64,000 nucleotides of DNA from Anoplolepis gracilipes (GCF_047496725.1 NW_027328669.1:2241823-2305822); one strand, 5' to 3'; positions 21,714 to 34,521 are shown, counted from the stretch's first letter. A program made the numbers and translations. The notes: a model not told the origin generated them from the letters alone.

Positions 21714-22804
21714 CACTAAGTCTTTCTCGCCGTCGCCTATTGCGTCATCGTGCGAATGAAAGGCTCTTTGTATTATAATAATTTCGCACTCTTATATTAT
21801 AAATTTTTTTTTTTTTACAGCAAGAGAGACTTATTAATTTAACTATAGCAAGAGTTAATGTTCATTATCGAAATTATTATGTCTCATACTAATATTTCTT
21901 TTCTTTTCACTTATTAATTTATGCTTTTATGTTTAAATTTCTTTTACTTTTCTCTCTTGTTGTATTACATATTTTATGTTGACATATCTGCTTTTATAAT
22001 AGTATCCATATGGAAGATTTAATTAATGCAATTTTAATACTGTTATTTTTAATTTATAATTCCTTTCTATCGTGATTCCTTATGATTTCACTTTAGCATA
22101 GGAGACTAGCTCTCCTTTACATATATATATATGAATATATATATAGACATATATAATACGTGTCATGCGTTATTTTTGTAATATTACTTTTTCATCAATT
22201 ACACTAAAAGAAAGTCTTCCATTTAGATTTACATGTTGATATACAAATGCAGCTTAATAATATTATTAAATAAATTAATTTATTTGGCGTATATATATGG
22301 TTCTCAATGCCAGTATGCATATGCCTTCCAAAATGTACTTTACTGAATAATATTTCTTTTTCTTTATTTTTTCTTTTCATTATACTTATGAAATGTAGGA
22401 TTTATAAAGCGATTGTTAGTATGATTTAACTCTAATATAATTGGTTTGCAAGTGTTTCTGTTACAATCGCGTAATTGAATTTCAACGATTCTGATGTTAC
22501 AGTAATATTTTATTTCCATATATTCTAGCAAAGAGAATTTTAACTTTTATTTGGAAAATTAATATAGTAGTTTAATGATTACAAATATTTTTTCTTATTT
22601 TTTTCTGATAAGGTCAGTATTATTTTGTTATTACTTCTAAGTAAGCAATGTCCAATTTAATAGCTATATAATACTATGCTTGATTAAATATTTTATTAAG
22701 TTCAAGTTGAGATATATATGTATATCTCATACCTTGTGTTCATATCTCCAGCGGTACGTTTATATTTTGAAAATTTAGTTTGAAATTTTTGGCGGGACGT
22801 CACA

Positions 22805-22827
22805 ACAGTGGGTCACAGCACGTGACA
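22805..22827 (+). repeat. 23-bp fragment of a B LTR 3' end at an abnormal junction
   Basis: ACAGTGGGTCA, two bases, then GCACGTGACA equals the last 23 bases of a plus-strand B LTR with a two-base change (CA for CT). It abuts the start of the left B LTR (minus) and A2 pol (plus), so it is not a normal insertion boundary. Confidence 0.7.
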
Positions 22828-25800
22828 CCTCCATCCTTTTCTACAAAAAATGCAACACTTCAAGCTACAATCGTTTCTACGCACACGTCCCTTGATCCTA
22901 ATACTATTATCACAAATCATTCTCACATTACTTACACAGAAAGGGGATCCTTATCTCCGCCGGCGAACGACGATGCCGCTCTCACGTCGGTGCGAACCCC
23001 TTCCTCTGGTCTCGGCCCAGGCGGTCAATCTTCTATAATTGTTCTTCCTTACTTTCCTCTAAACCCCGCAAAAGCGGATGACTCACCCTCTTTGTGCGCA
23101 GTTACAAATAAGCAACCTGAAACAAATAATAATACACATCATTTCACACTCATCGATCAGCGTGCATCTATTCTTGCGAAATACAACGACATACACAAAA
23201 TGCAAATAGTTAATATGGTAAACGAGAAGATACATTGGAAAAGCTTAAGGAACTCACCCGAGATACTCACCCAGCGCGAACACAATTATAAGGAAGACTC
23301 TACACCGGACAGAATTACTCAAATAATACGACTCTTGCGCCTCGATCATCTTAACGACCTAGAAAAAGGGAATATTTTTGAACTAATAAAACGACACAAT
23401 GACAGATTCTACATACCAGGAGAATATCTGGACCAAACTTCAGCAATCACCCATAAAATAATCACTTCGGACGAGATACCTATACATACGAAGCAGTATA
23501 GATTTCCGCCAATACATCGAGAAGAAATAAATAAACAGGTTAACGAGCTCCTTCAGAAAAATATAGTGACACCATCCACTTCACCGTACAGTTCCCCCGT
23601 CTGGATCGTACCGAAGAAACCAGACTCAACTGGAAACAAGAGATGGCGAATGGTCATTGATTACAGAAGGCTCAACGAAAAAACGCTAGGAGACGCCTAC
23701 CCTCTGCCAAATATCAGCGATATCCTCGACCAGTTGGGCAGTGCAAAATATTTCTCCGTCCTCGACCTCGCCAGTGGGTTCCATCAAATCCCAATGGATC
23801 CCAAGGATGCGCACAAAACAGCTTTCTCTACACCACATGGCCATTACCAATTCTCCAGGATGCCATTCGGACTCAGAAACGCACCGGCCACTTTCCAACG
23901 ATTGATGGACCAAATATTGACCGGACTGCAAGGTATAGAACTCCTGGTGTATATGGACGACATAGTGATATACGCAAGCTCGTTACGGGAACATGACATT
24001 AAAATAGATAAGTTAATGAAACGTTTAAAAGCCGCCAATCTCACCTTACAACCAGATAAATGTGAGTTTTTGCGACATGAAGTCGTCTATCTCGGGCACG
24101 TAATTACAGATACTGGCGTACGCCCTGACCCCCAGAAGGTCTCAGCTGTTAAAGACTTTCCAGTTCCAAGGAGTCTGAAAAACGTACGACAATTTCTAGG
24201 CTTATCAGGCTACTACCGCCGCTTCATCCCCGATTTTTCAGGAGTAGCTAAACCAATGTCGGACCTCCTGAAGAAAAACAGTACCTTCTCATGGAACAAA
24301 AATACACAACACGCTTTTGAGACTCTTCGAAGACGACTCTGCGAAGAACCGGTACTGCAATTCCCGGATTTCACGCGAGAATTCCTGCTCACTACGGACG
24401 CATCCGACTACGCTATCGCTGGAGTCCTAAGCCAAGGAACAATCGGCCAAGACTTGCCAATCGCGTACACGTCCAGAGTACTCAATTCAGCCGAAAGGAA
24501 CTACTCGACAACAGAGAAAGAGCTGCTAGCCATAATTTATTGCGTCGGACACTTCAGACCTTACCTCTACGGGCGCAAGTTTACGCTCGTGACGGATCAC
24601 CAACCGCTCGCCTGGTTAAACCGAGTGAAAGACCCGACCTCTCGCCTTATGCGATGGCGCCTGAAACTCGAAGAATACGAATATACAGTCGCATACAAGA
24701 CAGGGGTCACGAACAAAAATGCCGATGCCCTGTCCAGAAATCCTATAACCGCTACTGTTTCCATCCTCCCGATCGAAAAAAAACGCGTACGTCTCCCTCA
24801 GAAAGTACGAGACCTAATTACAAGCACTGACGATGACAGTTCTGATGATGAAAGGCGTCGGAAAGTACCTACCAGAAGGCCTACGGTCGAGAGTGAAATA
24901 ATCACCTCACGGCCGTATGTTGTAGCTTCCGACTCTTCTGAGGAAATATTCGACAGTAAACCTCTATCATCCGGTCCACCTCCCCCCACATCTTCCCATC
25001 CTTCACCTTCCCCACGTTTCACGAATAGCCCACAATCACCACCGTTAATTACGAAAGGACTCTTGGACCCCCTTGACGAACAGACGAACAGTGAACGCGT
25101 CGATAACGTAGCGCAATTTCAGTCACGAGGAAAAACAATATCACACTTACCTTCTATACCCCCAGAACCTCCACCCGACCCCGTGACAGAACCGCCGGAC
25201 GAAACCACTGTTGACGACAACAGCGATAAGGAATTCGATACCTTGGAAATTCTTCCCGAAGAAGAAACTCTGCAAATGAGACCAGAATTAATAACCACCC
25301 ATAGCACAAGATGCCGTATAAAAAAAACGCAACATACCATTACTGAATTGCAACGATAACACAATCATACTGGTCACCGTTGATAAACACCCCTTCGATA
25401 AAGGAGCTCTGGAATTACAGCAAGATGGATACCTACCTCCGCTAGACGACCTAATGCTCGGAAGAGCGCGAGTCTATCCGTCCATAGACGCGGGACGACA
25501 CATTATAATACTACCTGCAAAAGAGAAAAGAACAAAATTATTGGACGAAGAAATCCTAAAGGAATGTTTCAGATCAACCCTCGACGTGACGACGGAATTG
25601 CAACTACACACTGTTAGCATACGAGAGACACCCAGCCTCGACACGATACCATGGGATCGAGTCTTACAGACACTGCAAGCGATACTCTCCGAAAGGCCCG
25701 TCACCATCAGCATATGTCATGGACCAACCGTCACCCCTCCGGTAGAGGACCGTACAGCGATAATCCGCGAAAATCACGAATCTGCCGTCGGTGGACACAA

Positions 25801-26791
25801 GGGCGTCACGAAGACGTACCAGCGAATTAAACAAAGGTTTACATGGAACAAAATGAAAGGCGATATATTAAACTACATCAGGAATTGTCGAACGTGTCAA
25901 TCTATGAAACTAGTCAGAAGGAAGACTCGACAACCAATGATATTGACCGACACACCTGGACGCGCCTTCGACAAAGTGGCTCTCGACATAGTAGGACCAC
26001 TCAGAACCACTCCTAGCGGCAACTCATACGTTCTAACGATGCAAGATCTCCTCACAAAATACTCAGTATACGCACCACTACCAGACGCTAGAGGCGAAAC
26101 CACGGCGAACGCCTTTATCCACTATTTTATCTGTCGTTTTGGATGCCCCCGAAGCATACTCACCGACCAAGGGACGAACTTTACCGGTGTACTCATGAAA
26201 AGCGTAACCAAAAAGTTCCGTATCCAACACTTCCGAACGACTGCTCACCATCCACAATCTAATGGGTCACTCGAAAGGTCGCACCTCGTTCTAATGGAAT
26301 ACCTGAAGTGCTTCGTCAATAAGGAAGAAGCATGGGACGACCTCATTGAGCGTGCCAGTTTTTCGTATAATACCTCAGTACACGAAGGTACCGGGTACAC
26401 ACCTCACGAATTGATCTTCGGACGTGTCGCCAGAGTTCCATCGGGACACAACCCCGAAGAAGATCCTGAAACATATCACTCCTACTTAACAAACCTGTTC
26501 GAAAAAATCTGTGATATACAGGAAGTCGCTAGAGCTAATCTCATTAGGGCTAAAGAGCGCTCCAAAAATTACTACGACAAACGCGTAAACCCGACGATTT
26601 TCAACGCAAACGATAACGTCTTTCTATTAAACGAGAGTAAAACAGATAAATTCGGAAAAGAATATCATGGCCCGTACCGCATTATCGAAATCTTCGACCA
26701 CGAAAACGTGCGAATTCAAATTAATAAATCAACGCAAATAGTGCACGTAGTCAATAGACTACGGAAAGCCCACTACGGCGAACCAGGATGA
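22828..26791 (+). pseudogene. pol: pol of A2, 5'-truncated with one frameshift
   Basis: The homology to A1 pol starts at about 22828 in the linker before RT; an ATG-like entry at 22780 lies in foreign sequence. RT (YMDD near 23953), RNase H (near 24395), the linker, the macro-like segment and integrase (25750-26791) are present. A run of eight A at 25320-25327, seven in A1, shifts the frame so the first part stops at 25359; the rest is open through 26791. Integrase HHCC, DDE and GPY modules are present, with one extra Val near the C-terminus. With no protease it cannot mature. Confidence 0.92.
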
Positions 26792-26794
26792 CTA

Positions 26795-26811
26795 CCTTTC
26801 TTCTGTTTCAG
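26795..26811 (+). promoter_or_regulatory. candidate env 3' splice acceptor, A2
   Basis: CCTTTCTTCTGTTTCAG, with env ATG 96 bases below. Same as in A1 and A3. Confidence 0.55.
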
Positions 26812-26906
26812 ATTGGATTACTCAGTTATCTTCTCCATTTTCTGGTTCAGACCGGAACGTACTGTTCTACATTTTTCTCTTAAGCAGAATCAACATAGAG
26901 TTCACA

Positions 26907-28763
26907 ATGGCCTCACTGATCGTCTTCCTAGCGTATCTGGCAACCCAGGACTGCAACGCCCTCGTAGGCTACGACTGCAACACGCCGTGCGACAACGGGA
27001 CCACAATCTCGCTGCTCGATAACAACGCCTGTCGATTACATGGGAAGCTTCCAATCACCCGAGACGTGAGCGTGGAGATTCTCGCGAAGCCCAGACTCAC
27101 CACAGCGGACGTACTAAGCTGCCGCATAGAGATAGACTACGTGATCAGCCACACGGACCACACCACGAGGGAATCTACAACACCTACCAGCAATAAACGA
27201 CATTACTTACCTGTATCTGCTCCTGTATGCATGCGCATACACGCACAAGGGAAACTGCAATTCGGGAACCAGACGCTTGACGGCCTTTCCGCCAACCGCG
27301 TGAATAGCCGCGCTATTCCGCCGACCGAAGCCGTCAGCGCCCACAACCTGCCATCAGACGACCAGAAAACAAAACGCGTCATAAACATGTACTTGCACAT
27401 AACGTTCAAACGGACCATTGTCAAGGTCGACACGATGGAAACCAAGATATTCTTACCTAGTGGTGCTAGTTGCACATACATCGACCTCGAATGCACCGAC
27501 GAAGAGGGCTTTCATAATTTCTGGTCCCCCTTTGTTCACGGAGGATGCACTCAACTACGGCATACCGTCTTGTATAGAGGAATTGCCAAAAGACTACAAA
27601 TTACGGGACGTCCCACGGCATACGCCTTAACGGTAGAAAACACCAACTTGCTCGCGTTTACTCGAGCGCGCCACGACGTCTGCAACGCCACTGTGATACA
27701 GACCGAAAACCCCCGACTAGTAATACGGGAAATCAACGACTCTTACGAAAAAAATCAACCATCCGTAAGTAAAGTGCACCGATCTCACCACTCGTACTTC
27801 TCGTACAAGAGTAACACAAAGACAGACCTGAGCGTAGAAAATACCTACGAAGACCTTGTCATGAGGAAATGCCTCACGGAAGTAACAAAATTACACGCCT
27901 TGACCGCCATGGCTCACCAAGACCCTCCATCATTTGCGTACGCCGTCACAAAAACACCAGGATACTCAGCGCGCGTACGAGGAGAAGCTGTACAAGTATT
28001 TCAATGTACTCCTGTACCTGCACGGATCAGGGCCACGGAAAGCTGTTTCCAGGAGCTCCCAGTAATAATAGACGGGAAGCCCATGTACCTAAGGCCAAGA
28101 ACACGCGTTATATCTGGCGAAGGCACAGAAATTGAATGCGATCCGCTTGCTACGGCAATGTACAAAATGAGAAACAAATGGTACGTATTCACTCCAGAGT
28201 TGAAAGAGTCTGCTATCGATCCTCAAGGTCTCCAATCAAGAACGCTACCATGGGGTCAACATATCTACGAGTTAAACGAGATTCACGAGCACTCAGACGT
28301 ACATAATCCAAGCACAGACGACTCTCCAGGACGACCAGACCACTCGAGCCCTGTATACGTCGTGGAAATCTCGGTAACAACAACAGTTACTGGTGGAATT
28401 ATAATACTCACCTTATTTATCATCTTGAAAAGCCTAGCAAGAAAGTTAAGCTATCGAAACTCGAGCCTGAAAAATAAAAACATATTAACAAATGATGATA
28501 TGTTAATGACTGATGACAGTGCGAACTCTCAAAAATTAACCAAACAGGAAATACCTGCCAAGACACTCAGCAATTCTCCATTATCGCGCCCAATGATAGA
28601 TCACCGAATCCAGAAGGACATCTCTTATGAACCCACGGATACGACGACAATTCACCACTCTTCCAAAGAGAGGACTCCCGCCATATCTTCAGAGATCGCC
28701 AACCTGCGAGAAGCCTACTTGCATTTGGAACGAAAGATCAACCGTCTATCAACCGCACCGTAA
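26907..28763 (+). CDS. env: envelope glycoprotein (Env), intact ORF, A2
   Basis: 618 aa, same length and layout as A1 env: signal peptide, Cys-rich ectodomain, transmembrane segment (VTGGIIILTLFIIL), long tail. About 20 substitutions from A1, no stop and no indel, even though the rest of A2 is truncated and frameshifted. The ELPV, PRTRVI and WYVFTP motifs are unchanged. Its own LTR promoter upstream is gone, so expression would need another promoter. Confidence 0.85.
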   Translation: MASLIVFLAYLATQDCNALVGYDCNTPCDNGTTISLLDNNACRLHGKLPITRDVSVEILAKPRLTTADVLSCRIEIDYVISHTDHTTRESTTPTSNKRHYLPVSAPVCMRIHAQGKLQFGNQTLDGLSANRVNSRAIPPTEAVSAHNLPSDDQKTKRVINMYLHITFKRTIVKVDTMETKIFLPSGASCTYIDLECTDEEGFHNFWSPFVHGGCTQLRHTVLYRGIAKRLQITGRPTAYALTVENTNLLAFTRARHDVCNATVIQTENPRLVIREINDSYEKNQPSVSKVHRSHHSYFSYKSNTKTDLSVENTYEDLVMRKCLTEVTKLHALTAMAHQDPPSFAYAVTKTPGYSARVRGEAVQVFQCTPVPARIRATESCFQELPVIIDGKPMYLRPRTRVISGEGTEIECDPLATAMYKMRNKWYVFTPELKESAIDPQGLQSRTLPWGQHIYELNEIHEHSDVHNPSTDDSPGRPDHSSPVYVVEISVTTTVTGGIIILTLFIILKSLARKLSYRNSSLKNKNILTNDDMLMTDDSANSQKLTKQEIPAKTLSNSPLSRPMIDHRIQKDISYEPTDTTTIHHSSKERTPAISSEIANLREAYLHLERKINRLSTAP

Positions 28764-28813
28764 GCCGAGTTCAACGAGTTCACCGTCGCATCATTTCACG
28801 CTGCTCCACTTTT

Positions 28814-28824
28814 AAGGAGGGGGG
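28814..28824 (+). other. polypurine tract of A2
   Basis: AAGGAGGGGGG directly before the LTR's TGTCAC. Confidence 0.85.
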
Positions 28825-31800
28825 TGTCACGTCCAGCGCCTCCGCTTGACACCAGTCGCCGTCCGTTGACTCCATACATCACCTGTTAAGTAGACATAGT
28901 AAGCGTTAAGCACCTATAAAATTCTTTTATTTTCTTTTTCTTTTTATATATATAGTTGTTATCAAAAATAGATTAAGGCCGATAAATACCTTTTATTATG
29001 TTTCCGGCTAGAACATCCTTCTTTTTTCTCTCTTTCTCTTCTTTTTCTTCTCTTTTCTTGTTTTATTCCCATCACTGGTTCTCCCCTATCACCTACCTAA
29101 AAATGAAGGAAAATAATTAATTAGTTGTCCAATGAAAATTCTTACCTATTTACCGGTCACCCGGTATATCACCTTCTGGTCCGCCCCCTCAACACCTGAA
29201 AAAGGGAAGAGAAACGACCAAGTCGGTCGAACATCTTAATATTATTATAATTACCCATTTAATTCTGTCACTCTAGTCGCAGTACCTGAAAAATAAAAAG
29301 GAAACATAATATTAAGTACGCGTCGATAGAATAACGTAAATTAAGTAATAGCGATAATATAAACCATTGTTCACTCCACCTCGTCGTCATCACTCTTACT
29401 AAACACAAACATACACGTACACATCACCATAGACACACGCATCGAGAATTAACCACCACCCGGTATAACAAAAATATAAAGTAAATCTATATAACAAGTA
29501 AAAATCACGCAAGGAAAGAGATCGTAACCGCGAATAAGCGGAAATACAACTCCCGATACATGTTCACCTTAATAAATTGACACCCGGTATATAAACTAAT
29601 ATCGTCATATTATCCAAACATCAGTATAAAATAGTGTTTAACAACCGACCGATTTATTTGGTTAAATTCCATAAGCTTCATATAATAAACTCCGATCGGT
29701 ACTTTCGGGACACCCTGTATATGAACTTTCATTAATTATTAAAACTGAGCAAGCCAAGTAACTCGTATGTGCAATTGCAACTTCCTATGCACAGTCTAAA
29801 TCACTTTTCTCAATATATCAAAAGTTGTCGCAACATCGAAAAGCACCCAATTTTTAACGGTTTAAACATCACATAAAAAACCCGCCCAGTGACCTTAATT
29901 AAATATTTCCTGGCGCCTTGGCTCATAAGGAACCAAAAAAGGTAGCAACTTATAGGGCTACAGCCCCGCCATAAAAAGTTAAGCGCACATTGTTAAAGAC
30001 CCATTTTACTTCAGGAACACCTCATATTTTCAACTTTAATAATTTATTTATTTTAATCCGCACCTCCAATATATAATTATGCCTTCACTATTAAATGCAG
30101 TTTTATATCCCAAAGCCGAATTAATACCACAATAACGTACATGTCTAACGATTCTGTCACCCAAATATAATAACTTGTCAATTTTACTCAAATTCCACCG
30201 TAGCGCAGTGATTTCAGTAAATTCAAATTTTAACAATAATAAAAGATTCGATCAAACCCATCATCTGCATAATAATTCCTTACCATGAATTTAATTTGGT
30301 TTGCCAATAAAAATCCGGTCAGCTATCATTTATAATTATTTCATATATCAACCATGGAGATAACTTGGTGCATACACATATACATATATATATATATATG
30401 CGACTCGCTGCAGAAATCATGATCCACAGATGTTTTAAAGGCAAATTATAATGACCTGACAAGAACTCCTCGAGGCTCAGACAATATTTGAGTGATCAAG
30501 TAAAACCAATAATAATTAAAATGAACTACACAAGATAAATATATGTATATACATATTATAGTGAAAACAATATAAATATCCCATAAAGAGTTTAAAACGA
30601 ATAAAGCTCTGGAAGATAACTAAAGTTAAATAGTCACACTTAAATATATACAATTACTTAATTAACTCTTACTTATACAAGGTGTTTGAAATAACTTGAA
30701 CGTGATAATATTCTCAAAACTTCGTTATCATTTTATTGAGGATGAATGATAAATACAATATACATATGCATAATAAACAAAATGACCATACCTATATATA
30801 CGGTGGTACGATAATACACACATCATACACTACATAAACCAAGTATAAACGCATAATGAACACCCAGAAATAATTACATAGATACACGCTCCTTAACAAA
30901 CACACCATAAAATTATATAACAATAGTCACTTAATATACCCGGTGATACAAAAATACGCGCGTTATAAACTTATCATCTACACAATGTTTAATCAGTATC
31001 TGACTATTATAGACATATTATCCACCCAGTAACACGCAAATACACACACTCTATAAATAATTTATATACATAGTGACGCATTAGTACGCACAAATAAAGC
31101 ACTCTCAATAAACCTATTATAAACTTATTACAGGCATATTCATATATTAACATACACATAATCAATGTATCATATACATGGTAACGCAATAGTTTCGGAT
31201 CTTATAACTAATTCATACATATTCCAAGCGTATCATTTAAATTACACCCTCAACCTCTCACAATATAAACTTGTCTTAAATTTATGCATTTATACACACT
31301 TACACACTCCTCATCCATCCATTGTAAATATATCACGGCATATTACATGTGCATTTATACCATTATTACATATATATAAATATATAAACCTTTACTACTA
31401 GTTATAATGATATACATACATACATATAGTTATATAATAGCAAGTTTAACGTCTGTAGACTAATTTAGACCTTGTAATCCACGAATAACATTATGCAACA
31501 TCATAGATAATTGTTAATTAATAAGTTAATTAGCGGAATGCTCTCGTATCTCTACGATTATTTAAGTACAACGCTATAATACAATGCGGCGATAAGTAAT
31601 TAATCAGATAAGTTATCGTAACGCTAGTAATAATTGCGATATATCTAGAAATAACGATATAGATATTATATTATAATGCTAGTCCCGAAGCTTCTAGAAC
31701 ATTCAGGAACCGCCGGATCACGTGAAAATTTCAGACAAACACCGTGACCGCTTACTATTGCCCGGTGCGTGAGACCCGTGACAAACAAGCATGACCAGGA

Positions 31801-31857
31801 TCGGACCACGTTGCGCGCGCTATAATTCAGAAGGTGGGAGCCCTCAGCGACCACGGG

Positions 31858-31891
31858 TATATAAACGGGAGCACCGTGTGCTCATCACTCA
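31858..31891 (+). promoter_or_regulatory. LTR core promoter: TATA box and initiator (A2)
   Basis: TATATAAA at 31858-31865; CTCAGAG puts A+1 at about 31891, 33 bases from the TATA start, as in the A1 LTR. A TCAGT arthropod initiator also occurs at 31898 and is repeated below. Confidence 0.6.
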
Positions 31892-32001
31892 GAGTATTCA
31901 GTTCTCGCCTAGACAGTTCAGACATTCAGAGTATTCAGTTCTCGCCTAGACAGTTCGGACATTCAGAGTATTCAGTTCTCGCCCAGACAGTTCAGATCAT
32001 T
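31890..32001 (+). repeat. three 37-bp tandem repeats at the transcription start (A2)
   Basis: Units at 31890-31926, 31927-31963 and 31964-32001, each with ATTCAGTTCTCGCC. A1 and A3 LTRs have a single unit here. Each unit carries a TCAGT initiator-like motif. Confidence 0.85.
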
Positions 32002-33062
32002 AGACAGTTCAGATCATATTTAGTATTCGGCTTTCGCCCGACAGTAAAATCTGTTGTACGGTTCGTTCCGACCATTCAGTTTTCGCATAATCAGTATTCG
32101 ATCAGCAGTCAATACTCGATTCATACAGTACTCAGTAAATTCATTGTACGTACAGACAGTCATTTATACGATTTAATAATCGGTTATCCTTATAACATTC
32201 AATCATACATACGCTCTCGCAAATTTTCGCGCAGTGTAATTAATGTTATATCTTCTAATCAGTGTTTTCTAGTTCATTACGGTATTATTCACACAAAATC
32301 ATTAATTGAGAGAGACTTCGAGACTAGCATATCGCGAATACTATTAATTAGCCTTCAGTTCTTACGTTTATTGTCGTATAAATTTATTCTTGATTATTTG
32401 TATCCACCGTCACTATTATATTTCCTTTCTCTTTTTCGATTTCCACGGCTTTCACAATTCATATCGAATTCTATCTATCATTTTTAAAGACATTTTATCT
32501 TAATTTTCATTCGCAGTAAATTATTTCTATCAACAATATAAGTGTTATATCTTTTCCTGTCCAGGCAATTGTTAATGCCGCTTATCTATAATATCGTTTA
32601 CGCGTCCGAAACCAGTCCGCGCGGAAATTATAGTCAAAGGAAAGTTCTATTAATTAATGTTGTAATACTAATATTGTAGATCCACATTCTCGTGTATACC
32701 CGCGTGACAGTGTGTTCTCCAGTGGTTCCTGTAACACATAACAATTTAGTGAAGTGAGTACGTAGTCGTAATTATTAAGATATATTCGTGTAATCATTAA
32801 TCATATTGTCTGCGTGTAATTACTCGAAATATACATACTTGTGTCAGTTCGCGGCCCCTGTCCTTTCCGGGCGTCGGTCATCTTTTCGGTGTCAATTCTT
32901 CTCTCCGTTAACCTCTCGCGTCCATACCTGTAATTATAAAGACAAGCTTTCTATTCTAATTTTAATATTGAAACTATCGGGCAAATTAGTGCTACTTATC
33001 TGACTAGGTCATCCTTCCTTCCAGCCTACGTCGGGCTCTCTCTCTTTCATCCTGCGGCGACG

Positions 33063-33600
33063 CGCGCCTCCTCCAGGGCGTTCTTGTATTCCTTATAGCT
33101 TCCTCCTTTATTTTTTTTTTCTTTCCTTTTTTTTTTTTTTCTCTCTTATCCGTTCACCAGTGGCAAGGTCCGCGACGTCCGCCTTGACATACCCAGAGCC
33201 TCAGATATCTGTAACTTATAATCGAAGAGATTAATATTTTATTCGGACGTCTTCATAGGGAGTGTCGTTAGACAGAGAGCGATAACCATCCTTACCTACA
33301 CCGTAGGGCGCCTCCCCCAGGGCGACTTACATCCTTCCTACGTAGTGCGCCTCTTTCAGAGCGATTCTACGTCCCTTCTAGCAGTGCGCCTCTTCCAGGG
33401 CGGCTCTGCCTTCATCCTTCGTAGTGCGCCTCCTTCAGAGCCGGACTATCTTTGTCTAGATCGCACGCCTCTCTCAGGGCGAACGACTCTAACCTCCGAG
33501 GAGCGCCTCTCTCAGGGCATTCCGCCTCCTAGCGTGCAGCGCGCCTCGCTCAGGGCGATCTGCCTCCTCTCAGTCCACGAACCGCGCCTCTGTCAGGGCG
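33063..33600 (+). repeat. array of nine CGCC...GGCG hairpin units (A2 LTR)
   Basis: One unit at 33063-33078 and eight from 33309 to 33600. Examples: CGCCTCCCCCAGGGCG, CGCCTCTTCCAGGGCG, CGCCTCGCTCAGGGCG. Loop bases vary between units and between A2 and A1, while most outer arms hold. Confidence 0.7.
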
Positions 33601-33882
33601 TCTCTCACAATTCCTCCGATCGCTCTTCTTGATCTAAAATATAGAATAAATATTAAATTAAAGTAAACTCATTAAGGCTCACCCTGTCCCCGCAACCCGT
33701 CAGATAAGGTAAAGTCAACTCGTTTAGCAATTTACTTTAACGCATATGTTTTCTTTTCTTCACTTTTCTTTTTCTTTTTCCCTTTTCATCACTCGCGTTA
33801 CTATTGCTAACCCCAGTCTATACCTCTCCGCGTATTCAATTATGGCGTTGATTATGATTTCACTTACCTTCTTAGCTGCGTC

Positions 33883-34302
33883 ATGGGTCGGTCACGTCGA
33901 GCAGGGCGTGCTCACCAATTGAAGCGCCTCATCCGGTCACTATACCAAGGCGGCTCCTACCTGACGGTCCGAACTGACGGTGCGTCGCCACCAGGTAGTC
34001 AGAGCCCAGCATCCGTCGGGTATTTCACTTACCCTCCACCGGGAACCCATACATCGGAGTCATCAACCCCTGACCAGCTACACGACGCCGTCACTCCACC
34101 GGCATCCAGTAGCGGGGTCGTCGCTTCCTCACATAGGCCCTTACCACCCATCGAATACCGTCCGTGGCCCTTGCCCCCGCCGTTGATAGACTTCGGGATT
34201 ACGCGACCGAGGATCATTTTCTCCCAGGCTTTCTCCGGGCGAGTATGCATCTTGTCGTCCGCTGAAGCACCTATCAATTCGCCTCCCGATAACCGTCCAT
34301 GA
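33883..34302 (+). CDS. LTR-encoded arginine-rich small protein (A2)
   Basis: 139 aa. Differs from the A1 version by one extra residue (an in-frame insertion near aa 32) and several substitutions. The SRRAGRAHQL basic motif and the EYRPWPLPPPLIDF patch are kept. The frame survives in a copy where pol has lost its frame, which is weak support for coding. Confidence 0.6.
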   Translation: MGRSRRAGRAHQLKRLIRSLYQGGSYLTVRTDGASPPGSQSPASVGYFTYPPPGTHTSESSTPDQLHDAVTPPASSSGVVASSHRPLPPIEYRPWPLPPPLIDFGITRPRIIFSQAFSGRVCILSSAEAPINSPPDNRP

Positions 34303-34446
34303 ATTAGTTGTCTAATCGTCTTGAAAAATATAATATAACTGTACATATATGTTTAATATAAAATAATGATAAATACATGAAAATTAGTATACGTAAACAA
34401 TCTGTACTCATTGTCTACTCACTTCACATCCTCCCTATTATCCATT

Positions 34447-34521
34447 ACGTCCCGACCTCTAGTTTCCGGTGCACCGCTACGCTGATCGTGACAGGTTTAC
34501 CGCTCGGCCACCGCGATCCGC
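34447..34521 (-). other. tRNA-like fossil inside LTR (A2)
   Basis: Same sequence as in A1, antisense to the element: class-II tRNA A-box-like GGTGGCCGAGCGGT with a weak B box. Confidence 0.4.

Larger units (their letters stand above)
12180..22804. repeat. left arm of long inverted repeat
   Basis: Mirror image of 34655-45277: B LTR, B gag, partial B pol, then about 2.75 kb of A LTR. By eye the arms are near-identical; small ORFs in the B LTR translate identically and both B LTRs are 4337 bp. Known differences include one extra base near 16907 and a substitution near the B LTR start. The spacer is 22805-34654. Confidence 0.85.
14926..22804 (-). mobile_element. Ty3/gypsy element B, left copy, interrupted in pol by A1
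   Basis: Element sense: 5' LTR 22804-18468, tRNA-Leu primer-binding site, gag, protease and RT, then a cut at 14926 where the A1 5' LTR starts. RNase H, integrase and any env or 3' LTR must lie left of the window, beyond A1. LTR termini are TGTGACGTCC...GCACGTGACA. Confidence 0.88.
18468..22804 (-). repeat. B left 5' LTR, 4337 bp (giant LTR)
   Basis: Begins TGTGACGTCC (22804-22795) and ends GCACGTGACA (18477-18468). It contains three 42-bp repeats, an arginine-rich ORF and a small acidic ORF, all in element sense. It is the same length as the right copy. The rest is AT-rich, with nothing recognised. Confidence 0.88.

Noticed and set aside
22780..22827. N-terminal start of A2 pol at 22780
   Set aside because: These codons lie in B LTR sequence; homology to A pol begins only at about 22828.
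31834..32487. 217-aa open frame in the A2 LTR
   Set aside because: It spans the TATA box and the 37-bp repeats, is absent in the A1 and A3 LTRs, and has low-complexity composition.
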